50,800 nucleotides of DNA from an uncultured Lachnospiraceae bacterium (GCA_910579395.1 CAJTUC010000025.1:1-50800), one strand, 5' to 3'. Shown: positions 1-8,406, counted from the stretch's first letter. Made by a program: numbers and translations. The notes: generated by a model not told the origin, from the sequence alone.

Positions 1-114
1 TTTGTGCCATTTGCCGAGCAGTTCCAGGATATCCGCTATTTTTATCGCCAATCTGCCAAGTGACCGGCCTTCTTCTCTTCCTTCTCTTCTGATTCTGTCC
101 GCGATTTCACACAT
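1..114 (-). pseudogene. C-terminal piece of a probable Rpn/PD-(D/E)XK-type protein, cut by the window edge
   Basis: An open frame enters from the window edge and begins at an ATG at 114. It reads MCEIADRIRREGREEGRSLG and continues into an Ile/Leu-rich stretch. Charged R/E-G repeats like this are typical of the C-terminal tail of Rpn-family recombination-promoting nucleases (old name: transposase_31) in Lachnospiraceae. It lies directly behind a short frame (120-290) that resembles the N-terminus of the same family but is in another frame, so the two are probably the ends of one gene with its middle deleted. The remainder lies outside the window. The family assignment is inference from a short match. 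Confidence 0.35.
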
Positions 115-119
115 AATGG

Positions 120-290
120 TCACTTATTCTCTTTTATCTTAAAAAATTTTACCCGTTCCACGATTCCCGGAAAGTTAATCCGGCATAATTCCTGACTCGC
201 GTTCAGGTCTTCAAACACCTTCCCGACGAACAGGTCGCTGGACAAGTGATATTCCGCAGCGCGTTTCCTCTTTTCTTCATAAGTTTCCAT
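120..290 (-). pseudogene. N-terminal remnant of a probable Rpn/PD-(D/E)XK-type protein (56 aa)
   Basis: The start METYEEKRKR at 290 is chosen because GGGAGGTC lies at 303-310. The longer frame to 410 has no such site. The segment LSSDLFVGKVFEDLNASQEL fits the opening helix of Rpn-type nucleases, where a D/F..V..D...C pattern precedes the catalytic core. The frame stops after 56 codons, with no room for the PD-(D/E)XK catalytic residues, so it cannot be an active nuclease by itself. A short functional protein of unknown role is possible but less likely. Confidence 0.4.
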
Positions 291-533
291 ACTTTTAAAT
301 CTGACCTCCCTATAAAGTTTGTATAGGAAAGCCGGTGGAACTCTTTGAATCCCACAACAATCCTGCCAAACAAAAGTGAATCTCTGGCAGAACTGCCGGA
401 ATATGCACAAGAACGAAATTTTGATATGAAAAGCGGGAGAGAAAAGAAAAAATTTGTATCATTTGAAAAGATTTTGTTTAACATATGTTCTGCATATGAT
501 ACATTAGAATTAATTTAGAAAAAATAATAATGC
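291..533. other. Intergenic stretch with no recognised gene
   Basis: About 240 bp of AT-rich sequence between the remnant gene and the MITE. The reverse-strand RBS of the remnant is at 303-310. An imperfect LexA-like TAACATATGTTC lies around 479-490 but misses one consensus base. No coding frame with a ribosome binding site is visible. Confidence 0.5.
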
Positions 534-543
534 TGTGATTAAG

Positions 544-753
544 TAGGTAATTGCGAAACTATGTTTTCGAAGGCTTCCGTTGTACAAAATAGACAATCAC
601 CGCAGGGCACGCTTTCGCTGCACTGTCGCTCGCAACGGTGCATAAGACGCCAAAATACAGCGTCTAAGCACCGGCGGCGACACAGCGTCCTGCTTGCGAT
701 TTGTCTATTTTGCACAACTGCTGTCTTGAAATAATGCGTTTCGCAATCACCTA
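544..753 (+). mobile_element. MITE-like element, copy 1, with 10-bp target duplication
   Basis: A 210-bp non-coding imperfect palindrome. Its ends TAGGTAATTGCGAAAC and GTTTCGCAATCACCTA are inverted repeats, and inside them TTGTACAAAATAGACAA is mirrored by TTGTCTATTTTGCACAA. It is flanked on both sides by TGTGATTAAG (534-543 and 754-763), a target-site duplication. A near-identical inverted copy lies at 9925-10135. It carries the core GGCACGCTTTCGCTGC at 606-621 and CTAAGCACCGGCG at 664-676, both shared with other hairpin elements in this window. It codes for no transposase, so it must be moved in trans. A 9-12 bp duplication is typical of IS4-type transposases, which is inference. It landed about 12 bp upstream of the peptidase E-like pseudogene's RBS. 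Confidence 0.9.
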
Positions 754-780
754 TGTGATTAAGAATTGAAGGGAGATTCA

Positions 781-1120
781 ATGCTTGCATACTTAACGAG
801 CCATATAGGCGGTTCCGACAAGAAAAATGGTATAAGAGTATCGGTACAGCTGAATGAAGAGAATGGTCTGCTTGAAAGTTTACGAAAAAACTGGAAAAAC
901 GGATAAAATGTGTTGATCATCAGCGCGGATGCGGATTCTCTGAAAATAAATGACAGCATTAAGAATATTTTGGCGGCATCGTTTTCGGTGAGTGGGCTGC
1001 CCATTGAGCCAATGGGCATATGCGACAGGCGTAATGAAGAGGTCGTGAGCCGGATTTTTTGAAAAAATTCGCGAAAAGAATAAAGAATTGAATATTTCTG
1101 AAGAAAAAGTGGATTTATGA
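781..1120 (+). pseudogene. Broken peptidase E-like (S51) gene
   Basis: A good RBS (AAGGGAGAT) precedes the ATG at 781. The start MLAYLTSHIGGSDKKNG and the later SADADSLKINDSIKNI match the N-terminal region of S51 dipeptidase E-like proteins of Firmicutes (usually about 220 aa). The frame is cut by an in-frame TAA at 904-906 and resumes in the same frame to 1062. Read through a T6 run at 1055-1060 it continues in another frame to a stop at 1118-1120. The catalytic serine region is absent. At least two lesions plus truncation make this a pseudogene. The MITE inserted just upstream may have preceded the decay. Confidence 0.6.
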
Positions 1121-1141
1121 ATGTAAGGAATGGGATTGTAA

Positions 1142-1150
1142 TGGTATAAT
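1142..1150 (+). promoter_or_regulatory. Extended -10 promoter for the HAD gene
   Basis: TGGTATAAT (TATAAT at 1145-1150) is an extended -10 element. No good -35 is seen 17 bp upstream. It lies about 90 bp before the HAD gene, and its transcript would run through the tandem repeat at 1155-1206. Confidence 0.45.
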
Positions 1151-1154
1151 AGAC

Positions 1155-1206
1155 GCAGGTCTAAGGCCCAGCGTCCGCAGGTCTAAGGCCCAGCGTCCGC
1201 AGGTCT
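1155..1206 (+). repeat. 22-bp tandem repeat in the 5' leader
   Basis: Two exact 22-bp units (1155-1176 and 1177-1198), each beginning GCAGGTCTAAGG, are followed by a partial third GCAGGTCT. Each junction has GCGTCC next to GCAGG, so short GACGC/GCGTC hairpins can form. The array lies between the promoter and the RBS of the HAD gene. Confidence 0.85.
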
Positions 1207-1238
1207 TTCTCTGCGTTATATGAAGGGGGAATCAAAAT

Positions 1239-2057
1239 ATGCAGAAGAAAATCCCTGAGGTAAATCAGGATAACGAACAAATGCTAAAATCCGTACGCTG
1301 TTTTGCACTCGATATGGACGGCACGATTTATCTGGGTGAAAAGTGGATAGACGGCGCCAGAGACTTTCTCGGGCGGATAGAAGAATCCGGGCGCAGCTAT
1401 GTTTTCCTGACGAATAATTCCTCTAAAAACGCGGAGGCTTATGTGGAGAAGCTGCGTCGGATGGGATGGGAGATTGGACCGGAGAAGATCATCACATCGG
1501 GACAGGCGGCGATTTATTATCTGAAAAAGCATTTTTCCGGTAAAAAGGTGTATCTGTTAGGAAATCCGCTGTTGTGTGCGGAGTTTGAACAGGCGGGAAT
1601 CGTGCTGGAAGAAGATGAGCCGGAGATCGTTGTCGTGGGATTTGATACGTCCCTCGACTATCAGAAAATGTGTAAAGTATGCGGCCATGTCAGAGCGGGA
1701 CTGCCTTATCTTGCGACGCACCCGGATTATAACTGCCCGACGGAGAACGGTTTTATACCCGATGCCGGCGCGATACAGGCATTCATTCATGCGTCGGCTT
1801 TTCGCTGGCCGGACCGGATCATCGGGAAACCGAACGGTGACATCATCGATTATCTGGCGGAACGAGTCGGTGTGGGAAAAGAGCAGATCGCTATGGTAGG
1901 AGACCGGCTGTATACGGATATCGCGGCAGGCAGGAACAACGGTTTGAAGAGTATTCTTGTTTTGAGCGGGGAAGCGTCTCTTCAGGATGTGCCGGATTCT
2001 GATGTGACGCCGCATTTGATCTTCGGGTCGGTGCGGGATATGGTACCGTTTTTATAA
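1239..2057 (+). CDS. HAD superfamily IIA (NagD-like) phosphatase
   Basis: A cytoplasmic haloacid dehalogenase-type phosphohydrolase, probably acting on a sugar- or nucleotide-phosphate, with Mg2+ and an aspartyl-phosphate intermediate. The motifs are in order: DMDGTIYLG near residue 25 (nucleophile and acid/base Asp), FLTNNSS (motif II Ser/Thr), a large C2-type cap, IGKPN (motif III Lys) and MVGDRLYTDI (motif IV Asp). At 272 aa it has the normal length of the NagD/p-nitrophenylphosphatase group. The RBS is AGGGGGAATC. It stands alone behind its own extended -10 promoter, and the next gene follows after 84 bp. The true substrate cannot be read from the sequence. Confidence 0.88.
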   Translation: MQKKIPEVNQDNEQMLKSVRCFALDMDGTIYLGEKWIDGARDFLGRIEESGRSYVFLTNNSSKNAEAYVEKLRRMGWEIGPEKIITSGQAAIYYLKKHFSGKKVYLLGNPLLCAEFEQAGIVLEEDEPEIVVVGFDTSLDYQKMCKVCGHVRAGLPYLATHPDYNCPTENGFIPDAGAIQAFIHASAFRWPDRIIGKPNGDIIDYLAERVGVGKEQIAMVGDRLYTDIAAGRNNGLKSILVLSGEASLQDVPDSDVTPHLIFGSVRDMVPFL

Positions 2058-2141
2058 AAAGCGGCCGGATTTTAAATTTTTTGGGAGCAATATTATGGTT
2101 GAGATCAGATATTTACTGTCAGAAGAGAAAAGGAGAATCAC

Positions 2142-5100
2142 ATGAGCAGTCAAAAGGAAGCATTTATCATCGAAGATTACGGAAAAAAATCAACATTTGC
2201 CAGTTTTTTGCCGGGAATTGCCGGGATTAAGGGTATTCCGAGCTGGTGCTATTATGTAAATCGAGGACAGTGCGTGTCGTGTTTTGGCGTGGAAAATAAG
2301 GACCATGCCATTATGGAGTTCTATCCGGCGCATCAGGCCTATCAGAATGTAAAGCGGACCGGATTCCGTACTTTTCTGCGGAAAGACGGCGTTTATTTTG
2401 AGGCATTTGCGGATGAAAACGAGAAGCAGAAGATGTTCATTTTCCAGAACGGGCTGGAGATTGAAGAAACGAATGCCGCACATCAACTTCGTACGCATGT
2501 GGCCTATTTTACCCTGCCGGAAGAAAAAGCAGGTGCGCTCGTGCGGAAAGTGACGGTGGAAAACCTGTCCGACAAGGCTGTGGAACTGGAACTGCTGGAT
2601 GGTATGCCGGCCTGTATTCCTTATGGCGTCAGCAATGAAGATTTAAAGACAATGGGGAGCCTTGTCAAAGCATGGATGCAGGTCGAACATGTGGAGACCA
2701 GAGTTCCGTTTTACCGGGTGCGGGCGAGCATTGTCGATACGGCTTCGGTAACGGAAGTCGTTGGAGGAAACTTTTCTTTCGGTGTTCTGGAAGACGGGAC
2801 AAGGCTTACGGCAATCGTTGATCCGGATATCGTGTTTGCCTATGATACGACTCTGACCAATGCGGTCAATTTTGAAAAAGAAGGACTCGACGCATTACAG
2901 GGAATGGAGCAGGTGACGCAGAACCAGTTCCCGTGCAGCTTTTACGGAACGAAAAAGACGCTTGCGCCTGCGGAAACGCTGACTGTTTATGAAATGGTCG
3001 GTCAGGTGGAAAGCTATGAGGTCCTGCAGAAGTTCATCGCGAAAAAAATGGATGGAGCTTACTTTGAAGCGAAACTGGCCCGGACAAGGAAGCTGGTGGA
3101 TGACCTGTGCGGTCACATCGATACCCATACGGCTTCCGAAGCGTTTGACGCATACTGCCGCTATACTTATATGGACAATGTGCTGCGCGGCGGTTATCCA
3201 ATCGTGCTCGGTGAAAATAAGATTTTCTATATTTATTCCAGAAAGCATGGCGATCTGGAACGGGAATATAATTATTTCAGTATGCTGCCGGAATTTTATT
3301 CTCAGGGCAACGGAAGTTATCGGGATGTCAACCAGAACAGGCGGTGCGATAATTTCTTTACGCCCTATGTGGGAATGGAAAATATCAAGACCTTTTATAA
3401 TCTGATTCAGTTAGACGGCTATAATCCGCTTTCCATCGAGAAAGTGACTTATGTATTGGAAAAAGAGGCCGGAGAGCGTATTTTTGCGAAACTGGAAAGC
3501 GGACGGAAAGAAAAGTTTATCGAGACATTGCAGAAACCGTTTACGCCCGGAGCATTTTTCAGACTTGCCGATGATATGGGAGAGGACGAGGCGCAGGATT
3601 ATTTTGAAAAAGTGATGACTGAAGCGGTCAGCCAAATGAACGGCAGTTTTGGCGAAGGCTACTGGTCCGACCATTGGACTTATAATCTGGATTTGATCGA
3701 GAGTTATCTGAAAATATACCCGGAGAAGGAAAAAGATCTTTTATTCGATGGCAGTTTTACATGGTTCCTGTCGCAGGCGGCAGTCAATCCGAGAAGGAAA
3801 CGCTACACGAAAACGCCAAACGGCATCCGGCAGTATCATTCGTTGAACGAAGAGAGCAGACGGAACACATCGGAGAAACTGGTGCGCGGCGCGTATGGAA
3901 AAGGAGAAATCATATATTCCACACTGCTTGAGAAGCTTCTGACGCTCTGTGTGACCAAATTTGCAGCATTGGATGCTTACGGCATGGGTGTGGAGATGGA
4001 AGGCGGAAAACCAGGCTGGTACGATGCTTTGAACGGACTACCGGGTCTGCTTGGTTCTTCGATGGCGGAGACCTACGAACTCGGCAGGATGCTTGCCTAT
4101 ACTCTTTCCGTATTGGAAAAATATCCGGGAAAATATACGATGCTGGAGGAGACGGCCGTTTTTATGGAACAGGTCGCGGAAACGGTAAGAGAAGAAAAGG
4201 CATCTTTATTACGGGATAACGAAGTGGCCGAGTACTGGAACAAAGTATGCGACATCAAAGAAGCTTACTGGGAGAAAGTTTATGACGGTGTTTCCGGCAA
4301 TACGGCAGAGAAAGAGAGCGGAAAACTTGCTGCAATACTGGAACTTTTCCTCGAAATCGTGCAGACCGGTATCGAAAAGGCCTGTGCGATGGAAGACGGT
4401 ATCTGTCCGACCTATTTCAGTTTTGATGTAACGGATTATACGGAAGAGAAAGACGGCATTCTGCCGAAACATTTTGCGGTGAAAAAAATACCGCTATTTC
4501 TGGAAGGACCTGTCCGTTTCCTGAAACTGGACAGAACGGCGGAAGAGAAAAAGAAGCTGTATGAAAAGGTGAAGAACAGCGATTTATACGATGAAAAGCT
4601 TTCTATGTACAAAGTCAATGCTTCCTTAAAAGATGCCTCCTATGAAATCGGGCGCGCGAAAGCTTTTACGCCGGGATGGCTGGAGAATGAGTCCATCTGG
4701 CTCCATATGGAATATAAATATCTGCTGGAAGTGTTGAAGTCCGGTATGTATCGGGAATTCATCGACGATTTCCACAAAGCAGCGATTCCGTTTTTGGACC
4801 CGGATGTGTACGGAAGAAGCATTTATGAAAACTCTTCTTTTATCGCGAGCAGTAAGAATCCGAACGCGCACTATCATGGGAAGGGATTTGTGGCACGGCT
4901 GAGCGGTTCGACCGTGGAATTTATCCATATGTGGTCGCTGATGATGTTCGGCCTGCATCCTTTTGCGGTAAAAGACGGTAAGCTGACACTGACCTTTGCA
5001 CCGGTACTTCCCGCTTACCTGATCGGAGAGGAGAAGCGGATTGAAGCTGTATTTCTCGGGAAAATACCGGTCTGTTATCGGCTGTCGGAGAAAAAGGACT

Positions 5101-5249
5101 ATATTCCGGGAAATTATGAGGTGGAGGAAGTCATTCTGACTGATCAGGACGGCGGACAGGAAAAAATCGCAGGCGGCGTTCTGGGAGAAAAGCAGGCGGC
5201 GGATGTTCGGGATGGAAAGATTGCCAGAATTGAAGTGGTACTGAAATAA
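2142..5249 (+). CDS. Large GH94-like (cellobiose phosphorylase-related) carbohydrate-active protein
   Basis: A 1035-aa protein with no signal peptide, preceded by AAAGGAGAATCAC. The N-terminal third (GIKGIPSWCYYVNRGQ and beta-rich segments) resembles a beta-sandwich. The middle and C-terminal parts are helix-rich and include GYWSDHWTYNLDLIESYL. The C-terminal block GLHPFAVKDGKLTLTFAPVL looks like the closing segment of GH94-type phosphorylases, and relatives are usually annotated as cellobiose phosphorylase. Substrate and the choice of hydrolysis or phosphorolysis are not decidable by eye; GH161-like glucan phosphorylase is an alternative. MalQ follows from its own promoter, which fits a role in intracellular glucan use. 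Confidence 0.6.
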   Translation: MSSQKEAFIIEDYGKKSTFASFLPGIAGIKGIPSWCYYVNRGQCVSCFGVENKDHAIMEFYPAHQAYQNVKRTGFRTFLRKDGVYFEAFADENEKQKMFIFQNGLEIEETNAAHQLRTHVAYFTLPEEKAGALVRKVTVENLSDKAVELELLDGMPACIPYGVSNEDLKTMGSLVKAWMQVEHVETRVPFYRVRASIVDTASVTEVVGGNFSFGVLEDGTRLTAIVDPDIVFAYDTTLTNAVNFEKEGLDALQGMEQVTQNQFPCSFYGTKKTLAPAETLTVYEMVGQVESYEVLQKFIAKKMDGAYFEAKLARTRKLVDDLCGHIDTHTASEAFDAYCRYTYMDNVLRGGYPIVLGENKIFYIYSRKHGDLEREYNYFSMLPEFYSQGNGSYRDVNQNRRCDNFFTPYVGMENIKTFYNLIQLDGYNPLSIEKVTYVLEKEAGERIFAKLESGRKEKFIETLQKPFTPGAFFRLADDMGEDEAQDYFEKVMTEAVSQMNGSFGEGYWSDHWTYNLDLIESYLKIYPEKEKDLLFDGSFTWFLSQAAVNPRRKRYTKTPNGIRQYHSLNEESRRNTSEKLVRGAYGKGEIIYSTLLEKLLTLCVTKFAALDAYGMGVEMEGGKPGWYDALNGLPGLLGSSMAETYELGRMLAYTLSVLEKYPGKYTMLEETAVFMEQVAETVREEKASLLRDNEVAEYWNKVCDIKEAYWEKVYDGVSGNTAEKESGKLAAILELFLEIVQTGIEKACAMEDGICPTYFSFDVTDYTEEKDGILPKHFAVKKIPLFLEGPVRFLKLDRTAEEKKKLYEKVKNSDLYDEKLSMYKVNASLKDASYEIGRAKAFTPGWLENESIWLHMEYKYLLEVLKSGMYREFIDDFHKAAIPFLDPDVYGRSIYENSSFIASSKNPNAHYHGKGFVARLSGSTVEFIHMWSLMMFGLHPFAVKDGKLTLTFAPVLPAYLIGEEKRIEAVFLGKIPVCYRLSEKKDYIPGNYEVEEVILTDQDGGQEKIAGGVLGEKQAADVRDGKIARIEVVLK

Positions 5250-5289
5250 AAGAGTGCGTTTCAAGAGTGCGTTTGATACAGTTTTTCGC

Positions 5290-5318
5290 TTGATACTTTC
5301 CACAGAACATAGTAGAAT
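5290..5318 (+). promoter_or_regulatory. Promoter of malQ
   Basis: TTGATA (5290-5295) and TAGAAT (5313-5318) are separated by 17 bp, a good vegetative promoter about 60 bp before the malQ start. Just upstream, AAGAGTGCGTTT is repeated twice in tandem after the previous stop codon. Confidence 0.6.
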
Positions 5319-5380
5319 AAGAAAAAAGTTTCGTAAATTTTAGTTCGCTGGGCGGACAAAAGAAACAGAGGGGGACAATC

Positions 5381-6859
5381 ATGAGAAAAAGCGGTGTGTT
5401 ATTACCAGTTTCCAGTATTCCGTCCAAATACGGAATCGGAACATTTTCCAAACAGGCGTACGAATTCATTGATATGCTGGCGCAGGCGGGGCAGTATTAT
5501 TGGCAGATACTGCCGCTTGGCCCTACCGGTTACGGCGATTCGCCGTACCAGTCTTTTTCTACTTTTGCGGGAAATCCCTACTATATCGATTTGGAAACGC
5601 TGATAGAGGAAGGACTCCTGACAAAAGAGGATTGTGAGCAGTATGATTTCGGCGACAATGAGGAATATATCGATTATGAGAAAATCTATCTGTCGCGGTT
5701 TAAAGTACTGCGCACCGCTTTTGAGAACAGCGCGGTGGAGCAGGATGAGGAATTTCGGGAATTTGTTCGCAGGAACGATTACTGGCTGAACGATTATGCG
5801 CTCTATATGGCGGTAAAAAATTCCTTCGACGGCGTAAGCTTCATCGAGTGGGACGAGGACATCAAGCTCCGCAAAAAAGAGGCGTTAGATGCCTATCGTG
5901 AAAAATACCGGACAGAAATTGCCTTCTACCAGTTCCAGCAGTTCCTGTTTAAAAAGCAGTGGTCAGCCTTAAAAGCGTATGCGAATGAAAAAGAAATCCA
6001 GATTATCGGTGATATTCCGATTTATGTCGCATTCGACAGCGCGGATACCTGGGCGAATCCCGAACTGTTTCAGTTGGATAAAGACTTGACGCCGGTTGCC
6101 GTTGCAGGCTGCCCGCCGGATTCTTTTTCCGCCACCGGCCAGCTCTGGGGCAATCCGCTGTATCGCTGGGATTATCATAAAGAGACGGATTATGAGTGGT
6201 GGATGAGACGGATTGCATACTGCTATGATTTGTATGATGTAGTTAGAATCGACCATTTCCGGGGATTTGACGAATATTATTCCATCCCGTACGGCGATCA
6301 GACGGCGGAGTTCGGCCATTGGGAAAAAGGGCCTGGCTACGATATTTTCCAGACAATGAAAGCGAAACTCGGCAAAAAGGCGGTCATTGCGGAGGATTTG
6401 GGCTTTTTGACCGATTCGGTCTTGAAACTGGTAAAAAAGACAGGCTATCCAGGCATGAAGATTTTACAGTTTGCTTTTGATTCCAGAGAGGAAAGCGATT
6501 ATCTGCCGCACAACTATACGGCGAACAGCGTTGTTTATACGGGGACGCATGATAACGATACCGTGCTCGGCTGGCTCGATTCGTTGAACCGGCATGACAA
6601 AGCGTTTGCCAGAAGATATCTGAATATCCGCTCCAGGAAGGACATTCAGTGGGAGTTCATCAGGGCGGCGATGTCAAGCGTTTCCGATACCTGTATCATT
6701 CCGATGCAGGATTATCTCGGACTCGGTGCGGAGGCGAGGATAAATATCCCTTCTACATTGGGGCTGAACTGGAAATGGCGGATGCTGCCGGGCGCTTTTG
6801 ATGAGGAATTGGCGCACCGCATCCGGCGGATGACAAAGCTGTATGGAAGACTGGGCTGA
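5381..6859 (+). CDS. malQ: 4-alpha-glucanotransferase (amylomaltase, GH77)
   Basis: MalQ transfers alpha-1,4-glucan segments between maltodextrins in the cytoplasm, releasing glucose and making chains for phosphorylase. The GH77 signatures are all present: LPLGPTGYGDSPYQ near residue 45, VRIDHFRG with the nucleophile Asp at residue 291, AEDLG with the acid/base Glu at 338, and THDNDT with the third Asp at 391. The length, 492 aa, is normal. The start is fixed by AGAGGGGGACA and the typical MRKSGVLLPVSSIPSKYGIG. It is followed by an intrinsic terminator at 6914-6943, so it is transcribed alone or with the GH94-like gene. Confidence 0.97.
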   Translation: MRKSGVLLPVSSIPSKYGIGTFSKQAYEFIDMLAQAGQYYWQILPLGPTGYGDSPYQSFSTFAGNPYYIDLETLIEEGLLTKEDCEQYDFGDNEEYIDYEKIYLSRFKVLRTAFENSAVEQDEEFREFVRRNDYWLNDYALYMAVKNSFDGVSFIEWDEDIKLRKKEALDAYREKYRTEIAFYQFQQFLFKKQWSALKAYANEKEIQIIGDIPIYVAFDSADTWANPELFQLDKDLTPVAVAGCPPDSFSATGQLWGNPLYRWDYHKETDYEWWMRRIAYCYDLYDVVRIDHFRGFDEYYSIPYGDQTAEFGHWEKGPGYDIFQTMKAKLGKKAVIAEDLGFLTDSVLKLVKKTGYPGMKILQFAFDSREESDYLPHNYTANSVVYTGTHDNDTVLGWLDSLNRHDKAFARRYLNIRSRKDIQWEFIRAAMSSVSDTCIIPMQDYLGLGAEARINIPSTLGLNWKWRMLPGAFDEELAHRIRRMTKLYGRLG

Positions 6860-6913
6860 ATAAGATAAATTTGTTTGACCGATATTTGTTTGATGAAAAA
6901 AAGAAAGACTGGC

Positions 6914-6943
6914 GGCAGAGGATAAGACCTCTGCCGTTTTTTT
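6914..6943 (+). terminator. Terminator after malQ
   Basis: A perfect 8-bp stem GGCAGAGG/CCTCTGCC with a 6-nt loop is followed by G and seven T residues. Confidence 0.9.
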
Positions 6944-7027
6944 GACACCCAAATCCTATTTTCTGATTTTATAACAGGAGATTTTTCAAAAAATATAGAG
7001 AAATATATAGAAAATAAGAGTTATCCA

Positions 7028-7075
7028 TTGACTTTTTGAACGCTGTTCAATATAATGAGTTTGAACGGTGTTCAA
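7028..7075 (+). promoter_or_regulatory. TetR promoter with two perfect operators
   Basis: TTGACT (7028-7033) and TATAAT (7051-7056) are 17 bp apart. Two perfect palindromes TTGAAC-N3-GTTCAA lie at 7036-7050, between -35 and -10, and at 7061-7075, over the start region. Their centres are 25 bp apart. This layout means that the regulator encoded just downstream should block RNA polymerase at its own promoter and at the following oxidoreductase gene. Confidence 0.88.
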
Positions 7076-7104
7076 AAAGGGATTTCAGAAAGGGATGGCG
7101 TTGT

Positions 7105-7677
7105 ATGGACAATAAAGAAATCATCATACAGGCGGCGATAGACCTCATCAATGAAAAGGGTGAGCGGATGGATGACATTACCGTGCGGGAAATCTGTAAG
7201 AAAGCCAATGTAGGATTAGGGCTTGTCAATTATCATTTTGAGAACAAGGACAAACTCATAGAATTATGCGTTGAACGCATTGTAAATGGTATTGTTGAAA
7301 ATTTTCATGCTATTCGGGAAAAGACAGAGGGTTTCACCCCTTTTGAAAAACTCGATTATCTTGGCAATATGACATTGACATTTTTGTTCGAACATTATGC
7401 CGTATCGAAAACTTCCATACTTACGGATATGCGTACGCCAAAGGAGGATGATAATACCCATAGGACATATCTCGCTTATCTGCCGCTCGTATCCGCCTGC
7501 CGTCCGGGTTGGGATAAAGAAACGCTTGAACGGAAAACTTTTTGTCTGATCACGGTCATGCAGCAGGCATTTTTACGATATAAAGTGATTAAACAGCTTT
7601 ATGGATTCGATTTGACCGATAGCGAAGAACGCAGAGCGTTTCATTCAAAAATATTACGCGACATTTTGGAGGCATAG
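7105..7677 (+). CDS. TetR/AcrR-family transcriptional regulator
   Basis: A 190-aa regulator. The N-terminal helix-turn-helix covers roughly residues 10-55 (DITVREICKKANVGLGLVNYHFENKDKL), the canonical TetR DNA-binding pattern ending in YHF. The rest is a helical ligand-binding domain. The start MDNKEIII at 7105 is preferred over 7036 because AAAGGGATGG lies upstream and the longer frame would begin inside operator DNA. It probably represses itself and the flavodoxin-like gene that starts 3 nt after its stop. The inducer is unknown, but the partner suggests a redox-active or electrophilic compound. Confidence 0.9.
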   Translation: MDNKEIIIQAAIDLINEKGERMDDITVREICKKANVGLGLVNYHFENKDKLIELCVERIVNGIVENFHAIREKTEGFTPFEKLDYLGNMTLTFLFEHYAVSKTSILTDMRTPKEDDNTHRTYLAYLPLVSACRPGWDKETLERKTFCLITVMQQAFLRYKVIKQLYGFDLTDSEERRAFHSKILRDILEA

Positions 7678-7680
7678 CCA

Positions 7681-8406
7681 ATGAAGATTATTGTGATAAA
7701 CGGAACCGAAAAACAGGGTGTGACCTACCGCCTGAAAGAGATATTTCTGGAACCGTTCAGGGAAAAAGCGGAAATCACGGAATTTTACCTGCCGAAAGAC
7801 TGCCCTGCTTTTTGCGCGGGCTGTGCGAACTGTATCCTGAAAGGTGAGCACACCTGTAAAGATGCTGCATCCATGCAAAAAATTGCGGCGCCGCTGTTAG
7901 AAGCCGATCTGGTCGTGATGACATCTCCTGCTTATGTGATGCACACAACAGGCGCAATGAAAGCATTGCTCGATCATTTTGCTTATTTATGGATGCCGCA
8001 CCGTCCTGCGCCCGAAATGTTCGCAAAACGGGCGGTCATTATCACACAGTGTCTTGGAGCAGGGGCAAAGTCCGCGGCAGAGGATATAAAGCACAGCCTT
8101 TCCTGGTGGGGAATTTCCGAAATAAAGGTGTTCACAGGGAAACTCATGGAAAATATTGTCTGGGAAAAACTTCCGACAAAAAAGCGTTCCGAGCTTACCA
8201 TAAAGATGAAGCGGCTGTCAGAAAAACTTGCCAATATCGATGAGAAAAAAGCACCGAGGACAAATATGATCACGCGGGTAAAGTTTTTTTTCTGCCGCAT
8301 GATGCAAAAATCGCTGCATGAAAATGACCCGACATACCTTGATGGAAAATACTGGTTCGAACAGGGCTGGCTTGCAAAAGTCAGACCGTGGAAAGTTTCT
8401 GCCTGA
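7681..8406 (+). CDS. Flavodoxin-fold NAD(P)H-dependent FMN oxidoreductase
   Basis: The start MKIIVINGTEKQGVT gives the flavin-phosphate loop of the NADPH-dependent FMN reductase/flavodoxin-2 family. A Cys cluster CAGCANCILKGEHTC (around residues 41-55) and MTSPAYVMHTTGAMKALLDHF are typical of the iron-sulfur-flavoprotein-like/MdaB-related group. The C-terminal part carries a basic helix and aromatic residues that may contact a membrane or partner. It is co-transcribed with tetR (3-nt gap, RBS TTGGAGG inside the tetR end) and so is controlled by the two operators. Its 3' end overlaps the convergent GNAT gene by 26 bp. The substrate is unknown. Confidence 0.85.
   Translation: MKIIVINGTEKQGVTYRLKEIFLEPFREKAEITEFYLPKDCPAFCAGCANCILKGEHTCKDAASMQKIAAPLLEADLVVMTSPAYVMHTTGAMKALLDHFAYLWMPHRPAPEMFAKRAVIITQCLGAGAKSAAEDIKHSLSWWGISEIKVFTGKLMENIVWEKLPTKKRSELTIKMKRLSEKLANIDEKKAPRTNMITRVKFFFCRMMQKSLHENDPTYLDGKYWFEQGWLAKVRPWKVSA

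Noticed and set aside
479..490. TAACATATGTTC as a third LexA box
   Set aside because: One arm base is wrong (TAAC instead of GAAC) and no repair gene follows on either strand.
539..790. Open frame of 83 codons on the reverse strand
   Set aside because: It lies across the MITE, is Cys/Arg-rich and has no RBS; it is a by-product of the palindromic element.
5250..5280. Short direct repeat AAGAGTGCGTTT after the GH94-like gene as a mobile element scar
   Set aside because: It is only two short adjacent copies with no wider structure; simple slippage explains it.
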